DNA from: Porites lobata
Lineage: Eukaryota > Cnidaria > Anthozoa > Scleractinia > Poritidae
Direction: 5' to 3'
Length of the DNA stretch: 64,000 nucleotides
NCBI GenBank assembly: GCA_942486035.1
Contig: CALNXK010000040.1
Span: forward strand, 2,262,001 to 2,326,000
Shown here: one piece after another, positions 1 through 12,100 of the stretch
Layout: each line of letters opens with the position of its first letter
How positions within the stretch are numbered: position 1 is the stretch's first letter
The notes under the pieces: generated by a model
Database searches by the model: none
What the model saw: only the letters and a program-made list of their open reading frames with translations
Told to the model about the DNA's origin: nothing
Program-made: the position numbers and the translations under genes

Positions 1-1449
1 AATTTTCAGCCTTATAATCTCAAAAGTAGCGATTGCAACGGCCGCCGAAAGTTAGAAGCATTTGTATGAGAAAAACAACTTTTGCCACCCAGTCACGCTT
101 GCATGGTTTTCCATACAAATCCTTGTACTTTCAAAATTTTCAAAACTGTCATGAAATATTTCCTTAAGAATTACAGGGCTCAAATCTCCTTTTAATTCAC
201 AACAGGCAATTTAAGCCGTTAAATGCGTAAGGGAAAAATGTAACGACAGTTTAAAAATTTTAGAATTTCCAAGGATTTACAAGGCATTGATCAAAGAGGT
301 CTATGAGCCAACTCGTGAATTTAGTATAACAGGTTTTACTCCGGTCAATTTGGGTGGGAGGCAACGCCTTGCAGTGGCACTTTAAGGTGTGGGCCTCCTT
401 TCTTTCAGGTAAACTTTTCGTTGCATCTTTTGACTATAAAGTCCAGTTCAAACGTTTGAATCAATTAGTCCGGCATATCTAATTTGGGTCGATCCATGAG
501 TTAAGTGGCACAAATGGGGATTTCCACTGAGGAGCGACTTCTTGTCAAAGGTCGAACTTTTCATGCGCCGAACCTAATGCATAAATTACTACCTGTAACT
601 TACTTTAACTGGTAAACCTCGTAGACGATTGCAACTCGTGAAAATGAATCGAGTTCGACTACTTAAGTTCGACGTCTGAATCAACCGTCGAACTCATATT
701 TGAGTTGAACCAATAGCAATTTTAGAAAATCGATACACGATAAGCTCGACGTTTGAGCTGGGCCTAAGGTAAACGTCAGAAAAATTTCAATCTTCAGCGC
801 AGAAAACCACACTTCGAACTCCCCATATTGACTTATACGACTTCAACAATCTCGATAATCCGAGCCAGATATGCCCCCACCATACAAACGTCTGTAAATT
901 TTCGCGACTTTGAGATGCTATATCTGCTGTAGTTTTCAACAAATCATTTTTAAACTTCCAGTGTTTTGACGGGTTTTCCCCAACCGGGTCCACGTCAAAA
1001 GTTGATAGACGTGTGATATACTAGGCAACATGGCAGCTAACCCTACTGCACAATTCCAGTGCGTTTCATAACATCTTGATTTCGACGATGAGAGCCATCA
1101 GCTAGATGAGATCCATGCCAGATACTGAGAATCCACGTTCACATATTCAGCCGTTACCACTGCCCATTCCTTCACATCAAGAGCTACAAATCACTGCTAG
1201 AAATGCCAAATTCCACACTTGCGAAGTTCCAACGAGGAAAGAAGTTGCGATGAGGAGAATTATGAACGTAGAAATCAAATGAGCAAATGCGGTTATCGCT
1301 CGGTCATTTACAAGCCGTATCAACCGGTTGGGGAGGTGTTTCTGGATAATTTTGAGCGCCTTGGGACAGGAACAAACGGAACAAAACAACCAGGCATATT
1401 TGGGCGAGAAACCCTACCCTTTGGGGCGGCACATACATCTATGGCTTAT
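1..1449. other. Intergenic, repeat-derived, no gene supported
   Basis: No exon with coding character plus splice signals was found. Bases about 85-160 are an inverted copy of about 41675-41760 (shared words such as cacccagtcacgcttg and ccatacaaatccttgta), so this edge is dispersed repeat. Bases 530-760 carry repeated words of the type agttcgacgtctgaat that recur near 25560-25640. Around 1405-1449 the sequence matches the end of another repeat near 38525-38575 (ccctttgggg, cacatacat, tatggctta). Confidence 0.5.
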
Positions 1450-1641
1450 ACAAGGGAGTACCCCCCCACCCCCCGGGGTCATATCGTGTTGTCTGCTTCT
1501 TGTACATGTCATCTCTTGTACTTTTTATGTTGCCTCCTCTACGTGGATGTCGTCTCGCCCTTTCTTCTTACGTCATCTTGTCTACTTGTCACGTCGAAGT
1601 ATCAGCTTTTCACTGCTGACTATGTTTTTTTTTTTATCTTG
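1450..1641. repeat. Source-like copy of a 192-bp segment duplicated at 5238-5429
   Basis: This segment is nearly identical to 5238-5429: one substitution was noticed (tctacttgtc versus tctacatgtc) and the T run differs by one. This copy continues on both sides: upstream into a dispersed-repeat end, downstream into a hairpin, since cagcttttcactgctga is followed by its inverted copy near 1651-1668. That makes it the likelier donor. Confidence 0.75.
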
Positions 1642-1856
1642 TATTAATAATCAGCAGTGAAAAGCTGACGCTTTCTTAGCTGTTGCCTTATGTAAACTTA
1701 CTGTTACGAATTTTGAATTTTAATCAGTTTGGTCCGCTGTCAGGGTTCTGAATGCTGCGGGGGTGAGTGAACATAGAAGACTGACGTTACAGTGACAACG
1801 AGGCGTAGTTGTCATGGTCACCGAATTATAATGTTCATTAGTCTGCAGATCCTGTG

Positions 1857-2005
1857 ATGGAGTTAATACGTGCTTACGAAACATCGGCTAGTGATAACGA
1901 CACTGACACAGATTGTTCGGTCGCTGAGACACAGCGACCGAAGATAGAAGGTTTACAATCCATATTACATCTACAGTTAAAAAAAAATCTTGAGGACGTG
2001 TACAG
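1857..2005 (+). CDS. Possible first coding exon of an unidentified gene
   Basis: An ATG opens a 49-codon frame that ends at a strong splice donor (tacag|gtaagc), leaving phase 2. The predicted start is acidic and Ser/Asp/Thr-rich (MELIRAYETSASDNDTDTD) and is followed by a Leu/Ile/Lys segment (residues about 33-45). Acidic starts of this sort occur in several nuclear and RNA-processing proteins, but that is only a loose resemblance. I could not join it to a downstream exon: a frame at about 2321-2405 after a CTGTCAG acceptor reads like coding sequence but is in the wrong phase. The exon may be orphaned by repeats, or later exons may be short and missed. Confidence 0.4.
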
Positions 2006-5000
2006 GTAAGCAAACGATTGAAGGAGTACCTGTCAGTCTAAGAGTCCCTGTCGACTATTTTCCACTACAGTACAGTAGTTTGTTTACAGCGCCAGCCTTG
2101 GATCTTGAGCTCGCCATATTACTCTATGTGCGCTGGAAGTAATCTTTAATACCTTGGAGATTGCTCTTCTCCAAAAAATTTTTGTTAAATTTTTGAGACA
2201 GAGAAGCTCCAGTTGAATGAAATAGTGCAATTTGTTTTCCTTATAGTCCATGAAATGTTTTGCTTCACTTTCCGTTTTTGTTTTCTTCCTTGGGTTGTTG
2301 TTCTCTGACTGTCAGCCATTGTGGATATCCCAGAGTACTCCGCGTTGAGTGAAGCAATAGTGAAACTGACCAGAGAGGGGATGGGAAAAATTGTAAATGA
2401 CCCCCAAAGCGGTTAAGTTAAGGTCGAAACCAACCAATTTAAGTTCTAAAAACGCGTGGTAACCCCTACTTTTTATCTTACCATATGAAAGTAATAAGCC
2501 TACTCAGCAAACGATCAATGTTTGGTTCAGGGAAAATGTCGTTTACATTATTTTCAAGGCAAACGCGTGGAGAGGGGTAACTGCTGATAACTTCCCAGTT
2601 GTGCTGATATTTCAAAAAAAGACGTATAAAGAGCAGTTGTTATGTTATCATTTATTGCTCATTTTAAAACCTTGTTGCAATTATCATTGCATTTGTGCCA
2701 GTTTACGTGTACACTCTGAAATTTGCGGAAAAAATAACTTTTTATCATTTTTCTAAAAAATGCTTATTCGGCGTTTTTCTCCATATTGAAGCGCAGTTAT
2801 CTCTGAAAAATGTGTGGTTACCCCTAGTTTTCTTTTTGGATTTCAATAGCCGCTGATATGATCTACTTGTCCCACATAGTCATTATCTGGGAATTAATAC
2901 TTCCCATTGTTGGGCACCTTCCTTAATTTTGACAAATCCAGTTACGAAGTGATGTTGATGAATATCCCGTTCGGAGGAAAAAAGAAAAAAACTTGGGGGA
3001 AAAGGAGGGCGGAACGTTGACAACAACAGCAAATAATTGTGTCTCATTTTCCTCAAATATATATTTTTCAATGCTTCACCAGCTTCAAAAAGCGTCTATC
3101 GGCAGAATTTCACAGGAAAATACATTAAAAATAATAATTCTCCCACTTAACGTTATCCTTGGCAGCCTGGCGCAGATGGTCCAGGTTCGACTCTTGTTTT
3201 GTTTTTGTTTTTGTTTTTTTTTTTTAAGTCATAGTTTCCCCATTTGGCTTGTTTACCTTTATTCTTACTGCTGGCCCATTACAGCTTCGCGAGGTTTTTT
3301 CGATAAATGCATTTCTAGTAATTTTTATATAACATTAGGTGGCTCTTGGTTATTCTTCCACTGTGCATGCACTGTATATGGAGATATTAAGCACTTGGAA
3401 AATTAAGAGAACAATCAAAAGAAAAAAAAGAAAAATGGGAAGAAGATTACCCATCTCCCGAAATTCCACACGAGAGCCGCGCAAATTTGCAGGGTTCCTG
3501 CGCGAGTTTGTGACGTTGAGGGTGGTGCAGTTTGTTCTAAAATTAGCACATTTGGCTATTTCGATGGAACCGCGTGGACCCTGCACTTAAAGTCTCCTAC
3601 CCCGATTATGACTGCTGATAATGCTCTCTTCGTTAGTCGTCCGTCATCACGAAATTTTCTGCCAACCTCATTACCAGTGTTTTATCCGCGCCCAGTATTT
3701 GGGAGGAGCGAGTCTCACGCAATTTCTGAGGGAAAAAGCCCGGAAACGAGGTTGATTTTCTTTCTACGTTTTAATGAAATTACCAGCCTACCAGATCCCC
3801 CACAGTGGGACTGGGCAGTTCCTTTAAAACACCCACGCAGTGTGCTAATGCCCACCCCGGGACAATACCAAAATTTCATTTTCCTGCAATTAAGCTGCAA
3901 ATGCCATATTTATGGGAATCTGTGAAAATCTGAATCTAAACACTGGTTATAATGCAAAAAGATCACATCGATCTGAATAATAACAATGACAGATTTATAA
4001 ACTAGAATTTTAATAAAACCTTTCTTATTTTCAAAGGTATTTAAAATAGTCAATGATAAAAAAAAAAACAACGGACGAGCTAAACAGAGTAATTTCGTAT
4101 CACGATGGAACCGTTCCCTCCACGTACTAATCGTCGCATGATCACACAAAACTGCAAGAAAGTTAACAGAGATCCCAACCCTGTCAACTGAATTTTAAAA
4201 GGAACGGTATCCCGTTACTGCGCATGCACCAAACTTTGATTTTTGGACAGGATGTCGCGAAATCAAAAGATGCGAGGAGAGTAAGAGAACCTTGAAAAAT
4301 CCGTTTGCATCGCGCTTGACCGGGTTCAATACGACACTAAAACTACTCAGAACATTGTACCCTTTTGGAAGACGTTCGTAACAAGAAAAATGAGTACCTG
4401 GTCGGGGCTGTATAGTAGTAACTTTTCAAATTCCACCATTATGAATAAAAACTTGTAATAGTTGACACTACAGCTGCCCCGCTCTGTATATTGTCGGTCA
4501 ATAGTATTCTTGCTCGTTGTGTAGCTCTTTGAGATATACTGATTCATAATGAAGATTTTCACCCATATTCTATACAATGGGTGAGATAAATACAGGAAAC
4601 GAAAGGTTTCATGCACGGATTCAGTTCGATTTACACAGCTTTGATCAAAACATTCTCCGTTTCGGGATGTAGTTATTCTAAACCATAAGAAAAGATTTAA
4701 TAAGAGGTTGGAATTGTAATATATTCTCACCCGGAACACCCTCACACAAAGCCAAATGGGCCTAAATGCCTAACATATGGGAGAATCGGGCCGAGGTTTT
4801 GTGAGTCGGTGAACCAGGAGGGAATGAGAAACCACAGAAAAACGGCAAACTATCGTGCTAAAAAAGATTGGTTAAACAAAGAAAACATTATCTTTCTTTG
4901 GCTAGGAAGAGTTTTATAAAACGAGAGAATATTAAGCGAAAACGGGAGGCTGGAAATATTCGCCGAAAACGGGAGGTTTCCGGCCAAAACGGGAGGGTTG

Positions 5001-5213
5001 GAATCTCTGTTTATATTGGCTCTGACCGTTCAAATACTTCGCAGAGTTTTTCTAGGCCTTTACGCCGTGAACCGGCGATTAATATGGCGGGAAGCAATTT
5101 CTTAGACTGATACAAAAAATACTGTGTGGTAGGGTGGGGATGGAGCGAAAAGCACATTTAAAGCATATGTGTAAAAAATATTCCTTAAAGAAATATTTTA
5201 AATATTTTTAAAT
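2006..5213. other. Intergenic stretch without a supported gene
   Basis: Mostly AT-rich and apparently unique. A short tRNA-like segment with a B-box-like word (ggttcgactc, about 3182-3191) is followed by a TTTTG-rich tail, which could be a SINE remnant. Three near-copies of aaaacgggagg lie about 26 bases apart at 4938-5000. Open frames here have no signal peptide, splice context or recognisable domain. Confidence 0.4.
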
Positions 5214-5453
5214 GAAATATTGAAAAAGGAACGATATACAAGGGAGTACCCCCCCACCCCCCGGGGTCATATCGTGTTGTCTGCTTCTTGTACATGTCAT
5301 CTCTTGTACTTTTTATGTTGCCTCCTCTACGTGGATGTCGTCTCGCCCTTTCTTCTTACGTCATCTTGTCTACATGTCACGTCGAAGTATCAGCTTTTCA
5401 CTGCTGACTATGTTTTTTTTTTTTATCTTGAAATATTGAAAAAGGAACGATAT
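5214..5453. repeat. Inserted 192-bp segment flanked by 24-bp direct repeats
   Basis: The insert (5238-5429) is a near-exact copy of 1450-1641. It is bracketed by identical 24-bp direct repeats at 5214-5237 and 5430-5453 (core word attgaaaaaggaacgatat). A duplication this long is unlike the 2-9 bp made by most cut-and-paste transposons. The copied piece has no terminal inverted repeats and no terminal poly(A) in the expected place, so a templated-insertion repair event fits at least as well as transposition. Confidence 0.8.
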
Positions 5454-5942
5454 TAACAAGATCTCTCTCTGGGTTATCGTCCAGTCGCACTCAAACCACT
5501 CGAACTCAATTTAAATTAATTTAACGCCAGACATAAGCAGCTACGCCTCTCGTTGTTGTTGTTGTTGTTTTTTGCAAATAGTCCTTGCCCGAGAATTTAA
5601 GAATAGGAGTACCCCACGATGGTCAACAAAAAATTCCGTGCGAAAGGCGGCTGCCGGGGGCGTTTGGTCGCTGTCGCTTAATACGTGGAGGTTTTAACAG
5701 CTGTGTAGGGCTTTCCGTGGAAAAGTTTGCTTGTGTGTCTTGGATGGTCAGTCGCTTACGTCGAGAAGTGGTCACACCAGGCTCCTGGTAGCACGTGGAT
5801 GTTCGGCTGTGCTAAATAAGTTTTTTCGAATAGGCCATCCTCTTTTTTTTCTCCGTTTACCGTCGTCCGACCGACCCAAATTTTTGTCATTTTCAAAAAA
5901 AAAAAGTAGTTACACCATTTTTCACTTGAAATAATTCTTTTA

Positions 5943-6496
5943 GGGCCTGTTTACATGGAAGTGGAGGACCCCAGGTAGATGAGGTAACCCGCTTAGGTGG
6001 GGTAAAAAAATAACCCTCCTTTACATGTAATCTTACAACCCCGCCATCCCGGGGTGCACATTTTCAAGATTATTGAATGGTCGCTAAGCACTTAAACAAA
6101 AAAAATGCTGTCAAACCTCTTCTTTTGGCGATTAATGCTCTTCTACACTCACGTGCTGCTCTTGCTGCAACCTTCAGTGCTGTGGCTTTCTATTGCTACC
6201 TTTAATAATGATGCAAAGCCACCGCCAAAATGAATTTTGCGCGAATTTGATGTATTCCGAATCCGCCCCGGCTAGGCGGGTTACCCCACCTTGAAACGTT
6301 TACATGGCAAAATTTGACCCCGGCTGAGAGGGTTACCCGGTCTGGCAGACCGGGCTACCCGCCTAGGCGGGTCACCCCACCTATCATGTAAACGTGATCT
6401 AAGTAAAATGAGAGATTAAATGGACAGGAGGGTTACCTCCGCCTAAGGGGGTTACATCACCTGCCTGGGGTCCCCCACCTCCATGTAAACAGGCCC
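5943..6496. mobile_element. 554-bp MITE with long terminal inverted repeats and TA target
   Basis: The ends gggcctgtttacatgga and tccatgtaaacaggccc are inverted copies. The inversion continues inward through an imperfect CCCCACCT-type segment. TA dinucleotides flank both ends. The interior has several copies of ggcgggttacccc-type words and no coding capacity. A further inverted pair (about 5830-5875 and 6713-6752) brackets it, so it may sit inside an older element. Confidence 0.75.
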
Positions 6497-6859
6497 TAAA
6501 TCTGAAAAATGAGCATAGTAACAGCATAGAGAAAACCAGGAACAAAAACATGAAGATTTTTCACAGTATATTGTACATTTTGTTAATCCAAATATGTGAA
6601 TGTTAACTTTTAACGTCGTCCTGGGGGCCTACTATTCCGAGACTTCTTGTGATTTTTTTTTTAGTTTTTTTTTTTTTTCAATGCGACCGACCGACCCAAT
6701 ATCAGGAAACGCATTCGACGGTAAACGAAGAAGAAAAGGGGGATGGCCTAGCGGCGAAGAGCGAGGAGAAACGGATGTTTTCGCAGGCTAGGGATGGACA
6801 CATATATATTTTTTTACCAAGAACGAGAAGTCCAAAAACTACTGCAAAGCTGATTTAAA

Positions 6860-6935
6860 ACAACGTGTATTGTTTTTTACAACAATATTTCGGCTGGCCA
6901 TACCAGCCTTCTTCAGGTTTACAGATGTTTCTGGT
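6860..6935 (-). repeat. Penelope-type terminal motif, hammerhead-like
   Basis: On the minus strand, 6887-6916 reads CTGAAGA, then a stem GGCTGG/CCAGCC, then GAAA. This is the order of the hammerhead ribozyme core (CUGANGA, stem II, GAAA). A second copy lies at 42863-42891 on the plus strand. Hammerhead motifs in Penelope-like retroelements are established knowledge; the assignment here is inference. A candidate stem III (TATTGT/ACAATA) follows, but the base expected to be U16.1 is C, so the motif may be inactive. Confidence 0.45.
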
Positions 6936-7287
6936 AATCGGCTCCTGTTTAAGTGAATTCAATTTTTTACGACGTTTTGAAGCTTAAAAAAAGCTAGTAA
7001 ATTCAAGAAGTATTTTGATCAGCACTCAGGCTATGTAGCTTGTTTTTAAAAGCTTCTGTTAGTACTTAGCCCCTTCACGAAGGTGTAAAAGCCTAGGGTT
7101 TGAATTTGCCTCAACAGCTTTAACAGCAACTTGAACGCTGCCATTCGACAAGTTTTAACCCTTAGAACCACCGTCCAGTTTTTGCAGGGAGCTATTCTCC
7201 TCCTGGTTTAGGGAGGGGCAAGGGATGTTGTTCGTATGATGATGCTCCATTTCCAAGTGTACAATTTCTGTCATTGTCACACGTTAA

Positions 7288-7515
7288 TCTCGAGATTAGT
7301 CCACGAGTAGTCCCCCATTTTTCTTCAGGGATGGTAGAGCGAGCGAAACGCAAGCGCGCGTGAAAATCACCCCACGCGAGAAAAGGCGACACGCGGTGGG
7401 GAGAGTCACCGCCGCGTCTTGCCTTTCTCGCGTGGGTTTATTTTCACGCGCGCTCGCGTTTCGCTCGCTCTACTATCCCTGAGGAAAAAGGGGACTACTC
7501 TTGGTCTACCTCAAG
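7288..7515. mobile_element. Near-palindromic MITE
   Basis: Two arms of roughly 100 bases face each other (gtagagcgagcgaaacgc and gcgtttcgctcgctctac, with continuation to gagtagtcccc and ggggactactc at the edges). The centre is about 7395. GC-rich cgcg words make a strong hairpin. There is no coding potential. Confidence 0.8.
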
Positions 7516-7860
7516 ATAGAAACCGAGAGCAAGGAGGCTAATGGTCAAATCCTTGGCCGCAATCTTTTCGTCCGCCCATGCTGTTCCAAGCGTTCGGATT
7601 GTGGAGATTGGCACAAAGAGATCTTCGCGCCAGACTCCACGAAATGAACGCCTGGGTTAACAGGCTAATCGTTCGCGTTGGTAGTTTAGGGATAAAATCC
7701 ACTGAGTCAATGAAAAAGAGTTATTCGGCAACTTATCGACAAACTAAGAACACAGACGTAATCAAAACACCCGATTTTCATTTATTGATTTCAATCTCCT
7801 TACAAACTTCATTGGAAATAGTTTTTCTCTTTTTGAGTACAATTTCATGATTTAAAATAC

Positions 7861-8520
7861 AGTGGAACCCGGTTACTACGGACACCAACGGGACATGCCA
7901 CTGTGTCCGTATTAAGAAGGGTCTTAGAAAACAGTCACGGACACATGTTTTATCGACATGAATATACCAAGGAACAACGAATGACTGAAGCACAAAGCCA
8001 AGGAAGTGAAACTTGTAAAATGGGAAGCAGAAAACTTCATGAAATAGCCTGTTCCAGGCTAGCCTACGTGTACCCGCACCCTCCCCTCCGTTTCTCCTTT
8101 GTCGGGGGGGAGGATGCGGCTACACGTAGGCTAGTTCCAGGCTCTCAGATAGTGGGGAAGACGGGGAAGTAAAAGGCACGCGAATCGCACGCGAAAAGTT
8201 GTTAGGGCGGGAAAAAGGAAAAAGGAAGGGACAGAGAGCCTTCTCGCCCCTGCTCTCCCCAGTTTCTTTTCGTTTTAGTTTCGTGTTCGCGCTCGCACAA
8301 TTCAGCGGACTATCTCAGAGCCTGTAACAGGCTATTCATGAAAGGGCCGTCGTAAGGGCCACAGTAGGGTCAGACCGACTGAGAAATAAAATAAAATGTT
8401 TACAATGAAAATAGACAGTGTGCAGATACCCAGTGTCCGTAAAGCGGACTTGACGATGCATGAGAGACTGTGACTTGGTACACAGAAAAGTGTCCGTTGT
8501 CCGTAATAACCGAGTTAATT
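7861..8520. mobile_element. Pogo-like non-autonomous element with a nested hairpin element
   Basis: The left end gtggaacccggttactac and the right end, read inverted (actcggttattacggaca), share the GG-TTA-TACGGACA pattern of pogo/Tigger-like termini. Repeated tgtccgt words lie inside both ends. A second hairpin element occupies about 8045-8337, with ends atagcctgttccaggc and gcctgtaacaggctat and an inner inverted pair (ggctagcctacgtgtac and its complement). It interrupts the older element. Confidence 0.6.
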
Positions 8521-9199
8521 AGCCCACAATACAACCAGCTACAACTTTGCTGGAATAATCTTTTGTTGTAATCAATAGTTTTTCAATTTTGAAAAATGAA
8601 AAAACTGTTGTCGTGTTTGTTTCGAAGGAAAAGAAAATAGCCGTTTTTCAGTTTCCTATCCGGGGCCTATTCTTCTTAGACTTGCGGACACGACGTCTCT
8701 TGAAGCTTCAGCGGTAACACTAGGCAAGTCGTTCTTTTGAAAGCTGTGTATTTCTTATTAACAAAGCAAAGACTTTTCAAGGCCATTAGACTAATTTTTA
8801 AGCGCTTTTCTCGTCGCTTAAACTGTAAAACTAGAGAAAAAAATCAAAACTGCCCTTCACAGCAAAGGACATGGTTGACTACCTGACAACTTTCTTAGAA
8901 TAACTGAGACACATGGATGAACACGCAAAAGATGAACGTTGAGTATTGAACATTGCTCTTCTAAAAGGACATCTTCCAGAAAAAGGAAAGAATCATCTTA
9001 AATTTCAAGTACTATTCAAAACGCCATTTAAATGCAAGTATTAGTCTTAACTACTCAAGTACGATTTAAGGAATTTTGAAGAAGGTGGCTGATGAAAATA
9101 AAACTCATTTTCACAGGAAAGGTTTTGGACGTGGCCTCGGTTTGAAAGTGATGGCTTTTGGAACTCGGACATGAATTATTCATAATAAAAATATCTTCC

Positions 9200-12100
9200 C
9201 TACAGATTAGACTTTCTCAGTCTTGGTGTCCATTTTTCCAATATTTCAATTCCTTTCGTTTTTGTCACCGTCATGACCGCTGCATTGTAATTTTCATCCT
9301 CAATCAACTGCATAACCCCACTGGCAACTTCTTCTGGGCTGTCAAAAAAGAAAAAAATTATCAGTAAACTGGAAATTTATGAAATTTTGTGGGTTTCGCC
9401 GTACACCAGAGTTAAGAGCACCACGCCAGTGTCATGGGAGGAGATGGGCTTTAATCTCATCGCCAACTTGGAGTTTTCGTTTCTAAGTACCATTAATCTG
9501 AAAGATCATTAGTAACTCGAGAAGTTGTGAAAAAAAGCCTGGAAAAAATTAAGATTTTAACAGGATTCAAACCCGTGACGTCGGTCTGCCTGTCTGCGTG
9601 TTGGCTGTTTGCTTGCCTGCAAGTCTGCGTGTCTACATGCAAATGCTTGTTTTTCTGCTATAAACTGCGGTCTGTGGCGACGTCCATGACTGTGCGTTTG
9701 CTTGTTTGCTTTCTGCGGTATGCAATTGTCTGCATGTCTGGTTCCCTGCTGTGTGAGGTCTGCACGTCTGATTCCCTGCTGCTGTAGACGTGCAGACGGC
9801 AGACAGGAGGGAAGCAGATCTGCTTCTCTTTGTCTGCTTGTCCACGTTCTGCTGTGCGCTTGTCTGCTTCTCTGCTGCCTGTATCTCTGCTTTTTTGCTG
9901 TCTGATTATCTGTTTCTCTACTTCAAGTTGTCTGCATATCTGCAGGTCTTTTTCTCTGCTTGTTTGTCTGTCTGTCAGCTGTATGCATGTCTGCATGTTC
10001 ACTGTCTGTATGTCTGCTGCCCGGGGGGAAACGCCCATTTAAAGGGATGCTCGTCGGAAAATTAAAATTAATCCCTAAGGGAAACCAAGGTGGGTGTGAC
10101 TGAAGCTTTAACTGACCCCTAAAGGTCATGGCATTTCTTTGTAAATTTCTTTATGCACAGCCCTAAGCGATAACTGACATGAATGGGCCAATACAATGCC
10201 TTTCCATCCCAAATACTCTAAGTTAGACCAAATTCGGAAAGTTACACCTCTAAGCGAGACAACAAGCATCCCTATCACTTTTATACAGGAGTCCCCCCCG
10301 GAACTGTTGTCTGCTTCTCTGCTGTCTGCACATCTGCTTCTATGCAATCTGCCTGTTTGCTTCCCTGCTCAGCTGTCTGTTTGACTTCATTTCTGTTTGT
10401 CTGTCTGTTGTCTCATGTTGCTGTGACATTACTCAAGAGAGAGGTCTGCAATTTGGTCTCTCTCGGCAAATGTGTCTTGAGAGAGGCCAAGATATGAGGC
10501 AGCTGTATTCGTAGACTGTTAGAAGGTAAGACTATACCTTGTCAACCTCGTTCCCAGGGTTCTCTCCTACCCGCCCTACATAGGGCGGGTAGGAGAGAAC
10601 CCTGGGAACGAGGTTGATACCTTGTTACTTTTATTATAAGACAAATTTAACGTGCCTTCAATCAATGCTATATTCAACAATTAATGAATGAGGCTGAGTA
10701 TCTTATGAAGAATTATGGAGATCGAGGAGGGTGTTATGGGGCCTCGATGGATAACACCCTCCGAGATCTCCATAATTCTTCATATGATACGAAAGCTGAA
10801 TTCAATAATTGTTTTATTATACATTCAAAATAATTCCTAGTTTAAAAACATGGCTAAAACATGCTTACCTCCATCGATCCATCGATGTTAAGTTCATCTT
10901 CGATAGTGCACGTTTAAGTTTGTCCAGCTCCGCAAATATTCTTCAAATAGCAGATTTCGCCCTTCGAGTTGTCTTCTTGCTGTTCTGGCCATGTTTTTAG
11001 CTATTTTTCGCCTAGTTCTTACTCTTGAAATGAGTGAAATGTCCGCCATTTTTCGTTTTCACAATCAAAACAAGTCAACCTCGTCCCCAGGTCTTCTCGG
11101 TTACCGGTGCCTTAACCTGCACGAACGCTGCATTTTTGACATCCTTTCCTCGTGAAACACAAAATTCTTCCAAATGTTGTCATCAGAAACTTTTTATAGT
11201 GAACTATGCGTGTGCTTTTAGCCAATCAGAATCAGGGAAATATTTTGAATGAATAATAATCTGTTTTAAGCAACCTGTGAGCTAATATTAGCTATATGAA
11301 TCTGAGTTGAGGTGTACCAGTGCACTGCCCTGCCACATTTATTAGGGCTGGCTCTCACTTCAAAGTTTCTGTGGTTGCCTGTGACCTCACCTGATCAAAC
11401 CAAGCTTGGAAATGATGTCTTTTTCTCTGTATGAAGATTCACTAGCCAAAAATTGTGGATTCTTTACCATCTTTGTATTTGTGAAGCCAGGGCAGATACA
11501 GTTTACTCTTATTCCTTCTGTTTCTTTGAGATCCTATCAAAGACGAATTATTACCCAAATTTAATAGTAATACTATTTAATACTACTAATAATAACAATA
11601 AATAGAGGATATTACATGGCCGCGCCGAGATACAAAATTTCTCTTCGAGTGTTGAAAAATATTCTCCAAGCAACCATGTAATGTTCTATTTATTATATAA
11701 ATACCAATGAAATGCCAAACCATTTTACTGAAATAGTTTTTTGGTCTGAAAGGTGTGGTTTATTATGAAGCCATAGCAATGGTGATATTTTTACATGTGA
11801 GGATATCAAGTTTTCACACGAAAGCTCACTTGGTATTTCATTGGTGTTTATATAAGTTGTTCCACCAATGAGCAGTTTCTTAATTTATAGAAAACGAAAC
11901 AATGGTTGAAATTTCCGTAAAACACTCAAGAAATAAAAGGCTCCAAAATGACTTGCAACTCCTGTTTTTCGAGTTTAATCCGGATTAGCTGGATGGTGTT
12001 CCTAAACATGGAAATAAAGTTGCTTTTCAAACTTATCTGGAGTTTTGGACAGTTTTGGTTGTAAAGCAGCGTACCCCAAACTATATATAGATTATGTGAG

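Noticed and set aside
9553..9580. tRNA-like B-box word (ggattcaaacc, minus strand)
   Set aside because: No A box or cloverleaf can be formed, so it is at most a SINE scrap.
9527..10065. Several overlapping Cys-rich frames that look like toxin or keratin-like proteins
   Set aside because: They come from the degenerate TCTGC repeat, exist in several frames at once, and have no splice or start context.
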